Shown one piece after another: positions 54,450 through 63,565 of a stretch of 64,000 nucleotides of DNA. The notes beneath the pieces were generated by a model that was not told the origin of the DNA, searched no databases, and worked only from the letters and a program-made list of their open reading frames with translations. A program made the translations under genes and the position numbers. The stretch comes from Leptolyngbya sp. NIES-3755 (GTDB lineage Bacteria > Cyanobacteriota > Cyanobacteriia > Leptolyngbyales > Leptolyngbyaceae): positions 6,023,030 through 6,087,029 of the forward strand of contig AP017308.1 of NCBI GenBank assembly GCA_001548435.1, in the 5' to 3' direction. Each line of letters begins with the position of its first letter. Positions within the stretch are counted from its first letter, which is position 1.

Positions 54450-54480
54450 ACACATCATTGTGAAATCCTTGATGATGTGT
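54450..54480 (+). promoter_or_regulatory. Inverted repeat upstream of the PAS kinase
   Basis: ACACATCAT (54450-54458) and ATGATGTGT (54472-54480) are perfect 9-base arms around a 13-base spacer, 39 bases before the kinase start. It could be an operator or RNA hairpin in the leader. No regulator is identified. Confidence 0.3.
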
Positions 54481-54518
54481 CGTAAGAACGCGCTTTAAAA
54501 TCATGAATTAGTAGACCA

Positions 54519-55862
54519 ATGAAAGCATTTGATACTACGGTACTTAGTGGGTACATTCACACCGTACAAGGACGGGCACAAGCTTTATATGAGACGACCA
54601 AAGACGAAGAAAATAGCCCAAACTCGGCTTCTATCAACCTAGAAACTTGTCTAGAAGAATTGTTTTCAGCCTTAGAAGAATTAAGTATCGCAGAAGAAGA
54701 ATTACGCCAGCAAAATGAAATGTTAGCCGTTGCTCAGTCTGATATTGAAACAGAACGACAGCGGTATCAAGAATTATTTGAATTCGCCCCAGATGCTTAC
54801 CTGGTGACTGATTTATATGGCGTGATTCGAGAGGCAAATCGGATCGCAGTTCGGCTATTTAACGTCACGCATCGGCATTTGACTCAGAAACCGTTAGCGA
54901 ATTTTATTACTGAGGATCAGCGTCAGGCATTTCGATCGGTGCTGAATCAACTCCCCACGATCCAGCGGGTGCAGGAATGGGAAGTGATGGCGCGTGGGCG
55001 AAACAACGAACCTTTCATGGCAGCGATTACGGTTGAAACGGTTCTCGATCGAGCAGGAGAACCCACAGCACTCCGGTGGCTGATTCGTGATATCACAAGC
55101 CGCAAACGCAGCGAGGCACAACTTCAAGCCGTCCAGGTTCAAAACGTGGAACTGATCGAAGCCGATCGACTCAAAGATCAATTCATGGCAACGATTTCTC
55201 ACGAACTGCGAACGCCTCTCAATGCGATTCTGGGATTTTCTCGACTGTTAGGCGATCGAATTGCTCCATTCGGAGACGATCGGGCAACTCAAATGAACGA
55301 TCATGTCCTTCGCAATAGTCGGCATTTGTTAGCAATGATCGAAGAACTGCTAGACTTTGCCCGATTGAAGTCGCGCAGGTTGGAACTGCAACCTACCGGA
55401 TTTGATCTGATTCAGATTGCTCACGAAACCCTTCAAGATTTACGCTGCTTATCGGATCAAAAAGGGTTAGCATTAGAACTTGACCAGTTGCAGGAGAGTA
55501 TCTCGATCGTCAATGATCCGGGTCGAATCCGCCAAATTTTGATCAATCTCGTTTCTAATGCGATTAAGTTTACCGATTCGGGTCGTGTCACTGTAGGCGT
55601 TTGGGAAGTGCCAGAAGGACGAGTCTTAATCGCGGTTCAAGACACCGGAATTGGCATTGATCCAGTCGATCAAGCGAATATTTTCAAAGAATTTTGGCAA
55701 GTGAATCAATCCCACTCTCGCAGAGCAGGCGGGACAGGATTGGGACTCGCGATCGTATCTGCGCTCGTCGAATTGATGCAAGGAACGATTTCAATTCAAA
55801 GTGCAGTGAATGAAGGAACTACGATTCGGGTTGAGCTTCCTCGCCGTATTACATCACTTTAA
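54519..55862 (+). CDS. PAS-domain histidine kinase
   Basis: A 447-residue soluble kinase. A short N-terminal coiled coil (LEELFSALEELSIAEEELRQ) leads to a PAS domain (about 85-200; FEFAPDAYLVTDLYG, IRDITSRKRSEAQL). HisKA is FMATISHELRTPLNAILGF, and the HATPase boxes are LINLVSNAIKF, VQDTGIGIDP and GTGLGLAIVSAL, all intact. The coiled coil closely resembles the EEL-type helix of CheR-PAS fusions. It is followed by cheB- and cheR-like genes on the same strand, suggesting a dissociated version of the CheB-CheR-PAS-kinase fusion. Confidence 0.93.
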   Translation: MKAFDTTVLSGYIHTVQGRAQALYETTKDEENSPNSASINLETCLEELFSALEELSIAEEELRQQNEMLAVAQSDIETERQRYQELFEFAPDAYLVTDLYGVIREANRIAVRLFNVTHRHLTQKPLANFITEDQRQAFRSVLNQLPTIQRVQEWEVMARGRNNEPFMAAITVETVLDRAGEPTALRWLIRDITSRKRSEAQLQAVQVQNVELIEADRLKDQFMATISHELRTPLNAILGFSRLLGDRIAPFGDDRATQMNDHVLRNSRHLLAMIEELLDFARLKSRRLELQPTGFDLIQIAHETLQDLRCLSDQKGLALELDQLQESISIVNDPGRIRQILINLVSNAIKFTDSGRVTVGVWEVPEGRVLIAVQDTGIGIDPVDQANIFKEFWQVNQSHSRRAGGTGLGLAIVSALVELMQGTISIQSAVNEGTTIRVELPRRITSL

Positions 55863-55902
55863 CCGTCCCAAAAATGCCTCAAACATTTAGGCAGGAGCAG
55901 GC

Positions 55903-56919
55903 ATGACCGGACACAACATGATCGCGATCGGAGCTTCAGCAGGTGGAGTCGAAACGCTGTCGAATCTAGTTAGACGACTTCCAAGCGACCTGAATGCTGC
56001 GATATTCGTTGTGCTCCATTTTCCTCCTCATGCCACCAGTCTTTTACCCCAAATTCTGAATCGTCTCAAAACCATTCCGGCACGTCATCCCGAAGATGGA
56101 GACGCGATCGAACCGGGCTGGATTTATATCGCACCGCCTGATTATCATTTAATGATTCGGCAAGGACGAATTCGCCTCGATCATGGTGCACGTGAAAACG
56201 GACATCGCCCCGCGATCGATACGACGTTTCGCTCGATCGCTTATGCCTATAGTCGGCAGGTGATTGGCGTGATCTTGACTGGAACCTTGGACGATGGGAC
56301 GGCTGGACTCTTGACGATCAAAGCGCGTGGCGGTGTTGCGATCGTTCAAGATCCCGATGAAGCCTTATTTGCCGGAATGCCACGGAACGCAATTCACGCG
56401 GTCGAAGTGGACGAGATTTTGAAAGTTAGAGAGATTGCAGAACGATTAACCGAATTGGCGACGATCCCGCCGCAAGAGGAAAAACCGATGGTTGAAGGAA
56501 TATTGCACGAAGGGGAACAGGTTGCCCAGGAAAAAGCTGCGATCGAGCGTGGAGAGCGAACGGGACTGGCATCGGCTTTTACTTGTCCTGATTGCGGTGG
56601 GGTGTTGTGGGAGTTGCAGGATCGGAACTTGATGCGATATCGCTGCCATGTCGGTCACGCTTATTCGCTAGATAGTTTGCTTTCAGAAAAGGACGATGAT
56701 TTAGAGCGGGCGCTTTGGACTGCCAATCGTGCCCTTGAAGAGAAAGCAGCGCTGGCGCGTCGAATGGCAACGCAGGCTCGTCGATCGGGGCATTTGATGT
56801 CTGAGACGCAGTTTTTGGAGCGGGCAGCCGAGGCGGAAAATCATGCAGCCGTGTTAAAGCAACTCTTGTTACAGCAAATCGAATTGAAGTTGCAACCGGA
56901 AAACGATGAGGAAATTTGA
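55903..56919 (+). CDS. CheB-type methylesterase with C-terminal zinc-ribbon-like segment
   Basis: A 338-residue protein beginning directly with the CheB catalytic domain: MIAIGASAGGVETL holds the Ser, VVLHFPPHATSLL the His, and LTGTLDDGTAGL the Asp. It lacks the N-terminal receiver of classical CheB. The C-terminal 130 residues have FTCPDCGGVLWELQ and RCHVGHAYSLDSL, a Cys/His pair set that likely binds zinc, then a helix. CheB removes methyl groups from receptor glutamates. AGGAG precedes the ATG at 55903. It sits between a PAS kinase and a CheR-PAS protein. Confidence 0.93.
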   Translation: MTGHNMIAIGASAGGVETLSNLVRRLPSDLNAAIFVVLHFPPHATSLLPQILNRLKTIPARHPEDGDAIEPGWIYIAPPDYHLMIRQGRIRLDHGARENGHRPAIDTTFRSIAYAYSRQVIGVILTGTLDDGTAGLLTIKARGGVAIVQDPDEALFAGMPRNAIHAVEVDEILKVREIAERLTELATIPPQEEKPMVEGILHEGEQVAQEKAAIERGERTGLASAFTCPDCGGVLWELQDRNLMRYRCHVGHAYSLDSLLSEKDDDLERALWTANRALEEKAALARRMATQARRSGHLMSETQFLERAAEAENHAAVLKQLLLQQIELKLQPENDEEI

Positions 56920-57021
56920 GAGGAAATCGATCTTCGCTCCAACCGCGATCGAGTCTGTTGCGTTTTGGGATGATCCTCTGTAACCAACAAAAACGTTGCT
57001 AAGTTTGAAAGGAAGCAATCT

Positions 57022-58887
57022 GTGGAAAATCAAACGACTGTTGAAATCGAAGCTTTACTCGACTACATTAAGCGGAGCCGTGGTTTTGACTTTACAGGGT
57101 ACAAGCGCCCTAGCTTACTGCGTCGTGTCAGTCGAGCTATGCAGAATGTCAGCATTGAAGGCTATGGAGATTATCTAGACTATCTCGAAGTTCACCCAGA
57201 AGAATTCGCACAGCTATTCAATACGCTGCTGATTAATGTCACTTGTTTTTTTCGCGATCGCGCTGCTTGGGACTTTGTTCGTAACGAGATCGTACCGAGA
57301 ATTCTGGCGCAAAAAGATGACAAGGAACCCATTCGAGTCTGGACGGCGGGCTGTGCTTCAGGTCAAGAAGCATACACGATCGCGATTTTGCTCGCGGAAA
57401 TTTTGGGCGCGAAGGTCTTTCGCAATCGGGTCAAAATCTACGCAACTGATGTCGATGATGAAGCCCTGAATCAAGCTCGCCAAGCCATCTATTCTCATCA
57501 GGAACTCACCGGGTTAACACCTGAACAAATCGAAGAATTCTTTGAACAATCCGACGATCGCTATACTTTTCGCAAAGACTTACGCCAGTCGGTGATTTTT
57601 GGGCGGCATGATCTGATTCAGGATGCTCCGATTTCTCGGATCGATTTGCTGACCTGTCGTAATACTCTGATGTATTTCAACGCAGAAACACAGGCGCGAA
57701 TTCTGTCGAGATTTCACTTTTCTCTGCGGGATGGGTGCTTTCTGTTTCTCGGTAAAGCAGAAATGCTGCTATCTCATACCAGTACGTTTACTCCGGTTCA
57801 GTTGAAATGCCGCGTTTTCACAAAAGTTCCTAAACCTGCACTGCACGATCGACCTTTGCCAACGGGTCAACTGCCATCCGAGGATGGAATCAGCTTTTTG
57901 CCGAGCTACACCCGACTGCGGGAAGCGGTGTTTGAGACTGCACCTGTGGCACGACTGGTGGTTGACTCTGCTGGGTTTCTCACCTTAGTGAATGAACGCG
58001 CTCGATCGCTGTTTGGTATCAATCCGCGTGATATCGGTCGCCCCTTTCGGGATTTAGAAATTTCTTACCGTCCTGTCGAACTGCGATCGTGTATTGAGCA
58101 GGTGTGTATCGATCGTCGATCGCTGACGCTTTGTAATATTGAGTGGCAAACGATTCGCGAATCGATCTATCTAGATGTACAAATTATGCCGTTAATTGAC
58201 TCCCCCGACACCGTTCTGGGAGTCAGTGTCAGCTTTACTGATGTGACTCGCTACAAACGGCTCCAGGAAGAACTCGAACACTCGAATCAAGAATTGGAGA
58301 TGGCTTACGAGGAATTGCAATCGACCAATGAAGAATTGGAAACGACGAATGAAGAATTGCAATCGAGTAATGAAGAATTGGAAACGACGAATGAGGAATT
58401 GCAATCGACCAATGAAGAATTGGAAACGATGAATGAGGAATTGCAATCGACCAATGAAGAACTCCAAACCGTGAATGTAGAACTCCAGCAGCGCAGTGAA
58501 GAACTGAATCAAACCAATGCGTTTTTGGAGTGGATTTTGAGGAGCTTGAAAGGTGCGGTGGTCGTGGTCGATCGAGATTTACGGGTTCAAATTTGGAATC
58601 ACAAAGCCGCAGACCTGTGGGGGATTCGTTCTGAAGAAGCGATCGATCAAAACTTTCTCAATCTGGATATCGGGCTACCTGTCGAGCAGTTGCGGCAACC
58701 GATTCGAGCATGTCTGTTTGGTGAGTTTGATAGCACTGTTGAGGTCTTGCTGGCGGCAATCAATCGTCGAGGACGCAGTATTGAATGTTATGTGACTTGT
58801 ACGCCCTTGGTGAATGGTGAAGGATTAATTCAAGGTGTGATTTTGCTCATGGAGGAACGGAGCAGCGAGGTGGCTGTTTCGTCATAG
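57022..58887 (+). CDS. CheR methyltransferase fused to coiled coil and PAS domains
   Basis: A 621-residue protein. CheR occupies about residues 1-265: GFDFTGYKRPSLLRRVSRAM, NVTCFFRDRAAWDFV, AGCASGQEAYTIAILLAE (SAM binding), and RIDLLTCRNTLMYFN. A PAS domain (about 295-410) is followed by a coiled coil of near-exact ELQSTNEELETTNE repeats and a second PAS (about 510-615). The start is GTG at 57022, with AGGAAG seven bases upstream. The methyl acceptor may be the kinase partner rather than a transmembrane receptor. There is no receptor gene nearby. Confidence 0.93.
   Translation: MENQTTVEIEALLDYIKRSRGFDFTGYKRPSLLRRVSRAMQNVSIEGYGDYLDYLEVHPEEFAQLFNTLLINVTCFFRDRAAWDFVRNEIVPRILAQKDDKEPIRVWTAGCASGQEAYTIAILLAEILGAKVFRNRVKIYATDVDDEALNQARQAIYSHQELTGLTPEQIEEFFEQSDDRYTFRKDLRQSVIFGRHDLIQDAPISRIDLLTCRNTLMYFNAETQARILSRFHFSLRDGCFLFLGKAEMLLSHTSTFTPVQLKCRVFTKVPKPALHDRPLPTGQLPSEDGISFLPSYTRLREAVFETAPVARLVVDSAGFLTLVNERARSLFGINPRDIGRPFRDLEISYRPVELRSCIEQVCIDRRSLTLCNIEWQTIRESIYLDVQIMPLIDSPDTVLGVSVSFTDVTRYKRLQEELEHSNQELEMAYEELQSTNEELETTNEELQSSNEELETTNEELQSTNEELETMNEELQSTNEELQTVNVELQQRSEELNQTNAFLEWILRSLKGAVVVVDRDLRVQIWNHKAADLWGIRSEEAIDQNFLNLDIGLPVEQLRQPIRACLFGEFDSTVEVLLAAINRRGRSIECYVTCTPLVNGEGLIQGVILLMEERSSEVAVSS
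58309..58476 (+). repeat. Four 42-bp tandem units encoding a coiled coil
   Basis: Units begin at 58309, 58351, 58393 and 58435; the first three differ from one another at about 3-5 positions, and the fourth diverges at its 3' end. Each encodes two heptads of the EELQ/EELE type. This is a signalling helix between CheR/PAS and the second PAS, and its length probably varies by repeat slippage. Confidence 0.9.
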
Positions 58888-59046
58888 GTTCAGAAGTCGA
58901 TGGTTGCCTGATCAAATGAGTCTCCTGATGACGGTGGGATTTGGGGGTGTCTCTCACTAGACAGGTTTTGCTCAGGTGTCCTATTATGAGTTCAATTTGC
59001 AGAGAAAGTTAGTTTTCGATCGCAGAAATGTTAGCTAGTGCGGGTT

Positions 59047-60396
59047 ATGTCTCATTCTGCCTTCTTCAGCACAATTGAGACGGCACTGGGCGAAACGATC
59101 GTAGTTCGCTTGATTCTTGAGGAGTGCGAATTGTTGATCGGCTCTGAGTATGGGGCGATCTTGCAGGGCATTCCACTAAAAGAGCGATCGTTTGAGCCAA
59201 TTTCTCCAAGTTCGTCTTTTTCAAATCCAGAAGTATCGATTCCCCAAGCGTTAGAGACTCTGAAAGCACGACAATCGATCGAGATTTACGGATTAGGATT
59301 CGCAAAGATCGAATTATTACGATCGCTGTCTCAACAGTCTGAACTTCAAGAAATTTACCCGCATGGAATTCTATATTTAGAGCAGGCTGATCCACTTGAA
59401 GATCTTTTGCAAATCATTTTTGAACGTTTATATCGCGTTCCATCCGATGTAAAGCCTTCGAGAGCAGAAATCCGATCGAAATTAAGCGATCGACAAGCCT
59501 TGATTCTGTTAAATCATCCAAATTTGACAGCAGCAGAAATAGAGCAGCTTCAGCGAGTTTTACCAGAGAGCCGATTCGCGATCGCGTCTGTGGTGCGGCG
59601 ATTTTCTCAGGCGAATTCTGCGATCGAGCTTTCTGATTCTGAAGCCGATTTTGGCACTGTTTCTGAGCAAGAGAATGCTGTGCTTGAATTATTGGCTACT
59701 GTTGGCGTTTCACTAACAGCAGAACAAATTGCTGCAATTACCAATATTTCAGATTTAGGCTTCATTCAAGCTGATCAAGGACGATACAAGCTTTGGAGAC
59801 AGCACCGAATTTCGGAAAGTTGGATGCAGAAAGTACTTGTGTATGTGCTTGATTGGATTCGCTCTAAGCCTGATGAAATTGTGCAGGAACGCGAATTGTT
59901 GATGGTGACGGTGCAATGGGCAGCCAATCAGCGACGATTTTCAGAAGTGATTAAAATTGTTCGATCGATAGAAGGTGCGTTTGCAAGTGCGAAACTTTGG
60001 GCAAGTTGGTCGAAACTCTTACGCTGGAGTTTGTCCGCATCTTGGGCGCTTGAAGACGAAACGACTGAAGCTTGGGCACTTCATCAATTAGGGACACTGG
60101 CATTCTGTCAGCAAGAAGTGACAACCGGATACGATACACTCAGAGACGCTTTAACATTGAGGACTGAGTTAAAAGAGCAAACGGCAATTGATTTCACAAC
60201 GCACAATATTAATCAAATTAAAGCGCTGATTGCTCCAGCAAAATCACCAAAACATCAGCGCCAGTCTTATTGGATTGTTGGAGTAATTTTTGCGATCGCA
60301 GTAACTGTCTCGATCGGAGTTGGCATTGTGTACACTCAACAGCGATCGGGCGATCAAAAACCGCGATCGAGTCTAACTCTCGCCCGGTTTTCCTAG
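59047..60396 (+). CDS. Degenerate STAND-like protein with C-terminal membrane helix
   Basis: A 449-residue protein of no named family. Its order resembles NB-ARC/STAND ATPases: a P-loop-like position IEIYGLGFAKIELLRSL, a Walker-B-like QALILLNHPNL, a sensor-like SRFAIASVVRRFS, then winged-helix-like and helical repeat segments. The Lys/Ser-Thr of a working P-loop and the acidic Walker B are absent, so ATP use is doubtful. A membrane helix lies near the end (SYWIVGVIFAIAVTVSIGVG). The ATG at 59047 is preferred to the GTG at 59038. The 3' end overlaps the convergent acidic gene by 24 bases. Confidence 0.6.
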   Translation: MSHSAFFSTIETALGETIVVRLILEECELLIGSEYGAILQGIPLKERSFEPISPSSSFSNPEVSIPQALETLKARQSIEIYGLGFAKIELLRSLSQQSELQEIYPHGILYLEQADPLEDLLQIIFERLYRVPSDVKPSRAEIRSKLSDRQALILLNHPNLTAAEIEQLQRVLPESRFAIASVVRRFSQANSAIELSDSEADFGTVSEQENAVLELLATVGVSLTAEQIAAITNISDLGFIQADQGRYKLWRQHRISESWMQKVLVYVLDWIRSKPDEIVQERELLMVTVQWAANQRRFSEVIKIVRSIEGAFASAKLWASWSKLLRWSLSASWALEDETTEAWALHQLGTLAFCQQEVTTGYDTLRDALTLRTELKEQTAIDFTTHNINQIKALIAPAKSPKHQRQSYWIVGVIFAIAVTVSIGVGIVYTQQRSGDQKPRSSLTLARFS

Positions 60397-60750
60397 TTCT
60401 AGCGCTTTTTTCACCAAGTCATCATCGACGTTTCCAGTAGCACCAGAACCATGAGTCACTTCTTTCGCCATATCGCGATAAAGGTCTGGATCGCCTGTCG
60501 GTTCTGATGCGAGATGATCAGTGGGAAGGTCCGTTTCTTCTGCGGAATGAGCTTCAAACTCTGGAGCAGTTGCGGCTTCTGCAAGTTCCTGACCTTTTCC
60601 GCTATCGTCAATGCTGCTCGTGCTGAATTCTTGAGCCGCTTCGTAGTCCGCAGACACATCGACTTTCGGAGCGGGTCGATCGCCTGCTGCGATTTCTTCG
60701 GCAACTAACTCTGCATCATGGGTTTGAGCTTCTGTATTAATTTCAGACAT
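60373..60750 (-). CDS. Small acidic protein of unknown function
   Basis: A 125-residue very acidic, disordered-looking protein (for example PDLYRDMAKEVTHGSGATG, AAGDRPAPKVDVSADYEAA). AGGAGA lies nine bases before the ATG at 60750. It is transcribed divergently from the helical carotenoid protein, 155 bases away, and may share its light or stress control. Composition resembles stress-associated acidic proteins such as DUF6335, but I cannot place it in that family. Its 3' end overlaps the convergent STAND-like gene. Confidence 0.65.
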   Translation of the reverse strand: MSEINTEAQTHDAELVAEEIAAGDRPAPKVDVSADYEAAQEFSTSSIDDSGKGQELAEAATAPEFEAHSAEETDLPTDHLASEPTGDPDLYRDMAKEVTHGSGATGNVDDDLVKKALELGKPGES

Positions 60751-60870
60751 AATAAATTCTCCTATCTTTTGTGCTGTTACCTTACTGGATTTTTGATTGG
60801 GGATCAGCGATCGGAAGATAGATCTAGAAGTCGGTCTGGAGACGGGCGCTTTTGATCTGTAAAGGCTGAT

Positions 60871-60886
60871 ACGTCTTGTATGACGT
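60871..60886. promoter_or_regulatory. Short inverted repeat before the carotenoid protein gene
   Basis: ACGTC and GACGT flank six bases, 20 bases before the start codon. This could be an operator, but five-base arms are weak evidence. Confidence 0.2.
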
Positions 60887-60905
60887 TTTTTATGGAGAAA
60901 GTTCG

Positions 60906-61442
60906 ATGCCTCAGTCTGCAAGTCAGAACGTCGATCCGTCCGAGTATTTGGGCGAAGGTCTTCAGAGTGCGATCGATGATTTTAATCCGCTATCGGCTGA
61001 CGATAAGTTGGCGCTTTTGTACTATGTTTATGAGAAAATGGGCGACTCGATCACGCCTGCGGCTCCACAAGCGGCAGAACCAGAGTTAGCACCGATTTTG
61101 TTGGGTGATTTTTATAATTTGTCGCATCAGGATCAGCTTCAAGTGATGCGCGATATTGTAAATCGGACGGATACTGAATATTCTCGTGCTTATGGTGCGC
61201 TGAAAGAAAATAATCAGTTATTGGTGTGGTATGCGTGGGCAGTTGCAATGGGCGAATCTGTGGTGGGAATGCCTGCGGATTATCAGCAATCAGACGCGAT
61301 CGGCAATTTCTTGAAGCGGATTGAATCGTTTGAGTTTGAGCAGCAAATGTCGTTGCTGCGGGAATTGGCGAGTGAGATGGGATATACCGAAGTTCAGGCA
61401 GTTCCCTCTCAGGCTCAGACTGGAAAGACCGCGAGTTTGTAA
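60906..61442 (+). CDS. Helical carotenoid protein (OCP N-terminal-domain homolog)
   Basis: A 178-residue protein matching the all-helical carotenoid-binding domain of the orange carotenoid protein, without the C-terminal NTF2-like domain. Features: FNPLSADDKLALLYYVYEKMG, GDSITPAAPQA, YNLSHQDQLQVMRDI, SRAYGALKENNQLLVWYAWA and VVGMPADYQ, with Tyr and Trp positions that stack on the carotenoid. HCPs quench excitation or singlet oxygen, or serve as carotenoid carriers. GGAGAAAG precedes the ATG at 60906. A terminator follows at 61516. Which HCP clade it belongs to needs a tree. Confidence 0.92.
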   Translation: MPQSASQNVDPSEYLGEGLQSAIDDFNPLSADDKLALLYYVYEKMGDSITPAAPQAAEPELAPILLGDFYNLSHQDQLQVMRDIVNRTDTEYSRAYGALKENNQLLVWYAWAVAMGESVVGMPADYQQSDAIGNFLKRIESFEFEQQMSLLRELASEMGYTEVQAVPSQAQTGKTASL

Positions 61443-61515
61443 GTTTCAAAACCGTTTAGAGGAGCAGGGACAGTCGAGATGACTATCCCAATCGATCGAA
61501 ACGACTTTACTAGAG

Positions 61516-61545
61516 ATGCCGAGCAATTTAGAACTCGGCATTTTT
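61516..61545 (+). terminator. Terminator after the helical carotenoid protein gene
   Basis: ATGCCGAG (61516-61523) pairs with CTCGGCAT (61534-61541), with a 10-base loop and five T from 61541. It ends just before the stop codon of the convergent chlI. Confidence 0.9.
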
Positions 61546-61549
61546 CCTA

Positions 61550-62644
61550 TTACGCTTCCATGCCGAACACTTGGTCGAAGACTTTCTCTACCTTGTAGCC
61601 AGAATCGATCGACTCCATCGGATCTTTCCGCAGACGGTGACGCAAACATAGCGGCGCAATTCGACGAATTTCATCGACAGTGACTTCAGTGCGTCCTTCA
61701 AGAGCCGCTAACGCTTTCGCAGCCCGGTTCGTCACAATGTCGCCGCGCAATCCATCAACATCCAGTTCAGAGCACATTTGCGAGATTTTGACCCGCAGAT
61801 CATAGTCGATCGCAATTCCTTTCAATCGCTCTTGAGCATCAACAATCTGACGCTGAAGATCATTTTGCTGCGGCTCGTATTTTTCCAAGAACGGCACAGG
61901 GTCTTGATCGAATTCGGTGCGCTGTTCCACGATTTGAACCCGTAGTGCAGGTTCTTTCACGGTACGAATTTCAGCATGCATTCCGAATCGATCGAGCAAT
62001 TGTGGACGAAGCTCTCCTTCTTCCGGGTTGCCTGATCCAACGAGAACAAATCTTGCTGGATGTCGAATCGAAATCCCTTCCCGCTCAACTGTATTCCAGC
62101 CAGAAGCAGCAGAATCAAGCAGAACATCGACTAAGTGATCGTCCAACAAATTCACTTCATCGACGTAGAGAATGCCGCGATTTGCTTTCGCTAACAATCC
62201 AGGTTCAAAGGCTTTCACACCTTCGGACAAAGCTTTCTCAATATCGATCGTGCCGCACACCCGATCTTCGGTCGCACCCAAGGGCAAATCGACCATCATC
62301 ACTTTTTTCTTCACAACAGGCACATCGGCATCTTGCTCGATCAATTGCCGCACTGAATCGCCCATCAATTCAGGATCATTCGGATGACTATTGAACGGAT
62401 CATCAGCCACTACATCGATTTCAGGCAGCAAATCTGCCAAAGCTCGAATCGTAGTTGATTTTCCAGTTCCGCGATCGCCCATAATCATCACACCACCGAT
62501 TTTGGGGTCGATGATATTGAGCAGTAACGCCAACTTCATTTCTTCTTGTCCAACGATCGCAGTAAAGGGAAATACTGCCCGCCGTCGAGCGGGAGCGGTA
62601 GTCGATCGTCCGTTTTGTGATGTGGGTTGTGTCGTAAAGGTCAC
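61550..62644 (-). CDS. chlI: Magnesium chelatase ATPase subunit I
   Basis: A 364-residue AAA+ ATPase that drives magnesium insertion by ChlH together with ChlD. Walker A is [15 protein letters not shown], Walker [17 protein letters not shown], and the sensor region is [23 protein letters not shown]. The insertion [14 protein letters not shown] is typical of ChlI/BchI. The start is GTG at 62644. It lies apart from chlH (35915), so the chelatase is not encoded as an operon here. It is divergent from dapB, with 98 bases between them. Confidence 0.97.
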   Translation of the reverse strand: MTFTTQPTSQNGRSTTAPARRRAVFPFTAIVGQEEMKLALLLNIIDPKIGGVMIMGDRGTGKSTTIRALADLLPEIDVVADDPFNSHPNDPELMGDSVRQLIEQDADVPVVKKKVMMVDLPLGATEDRVCGTIDIEKALSEGVKAFEPGLLAKANRGILYVDEVNLLDDHLVDVLLDSAASGWNTVEREGISIRHPARFVLVGSGNPEEGELRPQLLDRFGMHAEIRTVKEPALRVQIVEQRTEFDQDPVPFLEKYEPQQNDLQRQIVDAQERLKGIAIDYDLRVKISQMCSELDVDGLRGDIVTNRAAKALAALEGRTEVTVDEIRRIAPLCLRHRLRKDPMESIDSGYKVEKVFDQVFGMEA

Positions 62645-62742
62645 GGGTCGTCCTGAAACTGTAAATCTGTTTTAATTCGCGTTTACTATTGTGACATGAA
62701 GCGGGAATGGCAGAATAGAGAAGCTGAATTTGGGGACGAGCG

Positions 62743-63564
62743 ATGGCAGGTCGAATTCCAGTCGTGGTCAATGGTGCGACGGGCAAAATGGGTCGCGAAA
62801 TTATTAAAGCGGTGTCACAGTCGCCCGATATGAATCTGATTGGAGCGATCGCACGAAATCCAGATTATCAAGGGCAAGATATTGGCGAAATTATTGGCTG
62901 CGGTGCGCTCGAAGTGCCTGTAACGAATGAGTATGAGCCGATGATGGCGATGCTGTCTCAGGAAAAAGAATTGGGCGTTGTCGTGGATGTGACGCATCCG
63001 GATGCGGTTTATGGAAATGTACGATCGGCGATCGCTTACGGAGTTCGTCCGGTCGTTGGCACAACTGGCTTAAGTGCAGGACAAATTCAAGATTTAGCAG
63101 AATTCGCAGATAAAGCGAGTACGGGCTGTTTGATTGTGCCGAATTTCTCGATCGGTGTTGTTCTGATGCAACAAGCTGCAATCCAAGCCTCACAACATTT
63201 TGATCATGTTGAAATCATCGAATTGCATCACAACCAGAAAGCCGACGCACCGAGCGGGACAGCAATACAAACCGCACAAATGTTAGCGGAAATGGGCAAG
63301 ACGTATAACGAAGCGATCGTGACTGAAACCGAGAAAATTACCGGAGCAAGAGGCGCACAAGCGGAAGAGGGAATTCGGATTCACAGCATTCGATTACCAG
63401 GACTCGTCGCGCATCAAGAGATTATTTTTGGCGCACAAGGACAGATTTATACTTTGCGACACGATGCGACCGATCGCACATGTTATATGCCTGGAGTCTT
63501 GCTCTCAATTCGGAAAGTAATTCCGTTGAAATCATTGATCTATGGATTGGAGAAGATTCTTTAG
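62743..63564 (+). CDS. dapB: 4-hydroxy-tetrahydrodipicolinate reductase
   Basis: A 273-residue enzyme of lysine and diaminopimelate synthesis; it reduces hydroxy-tetrahydrodipicolinate with NAD(P)H. The Rossmann motif [27 protein letters not shown], the catalytic [15 protein letters not shown] (shown in part: [13 protein letters not shown]) and the C-terminal [10 protein letters not shown] fit DapB. Length is as in other cyanobacteria. It lies between chlI (divergent) and a DoxX-like gene (convergent), with no visible operon partner. Confidence 0.97.
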   Translation: MAGRIPVVVNGATGKMGREIIKAVSQSPDMNLIGAIARNPDYQGQDIGEIIGCGALEVPVTNEYEPMMAMLSQEKELGVVVDVTHPDAVYGNVRSAIAYGVRPVVGTTGLSAGQIQDLAEFADKASTGCLIVPNFSIGVVLMQQAAIQASQHFDHVEIIELHHNQKADAPSGTAIQTAQMLAEMGKTYNEAIVTETEKITGARGAQAEEGIRIHSIRLPGLVAHQEIIFGAQGQIYTLRHDATDRTCYMPGVLLSIRKVIPLKSLIYGLEKIL

Positions 63565-63565
63565 C

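Noticed and set aside
58192-58512. Minus-strand Phe/Gln-rich frame with repeats
   Set aside because: Antisense to the coiled-coil repeats of the CheR-PAS gene.
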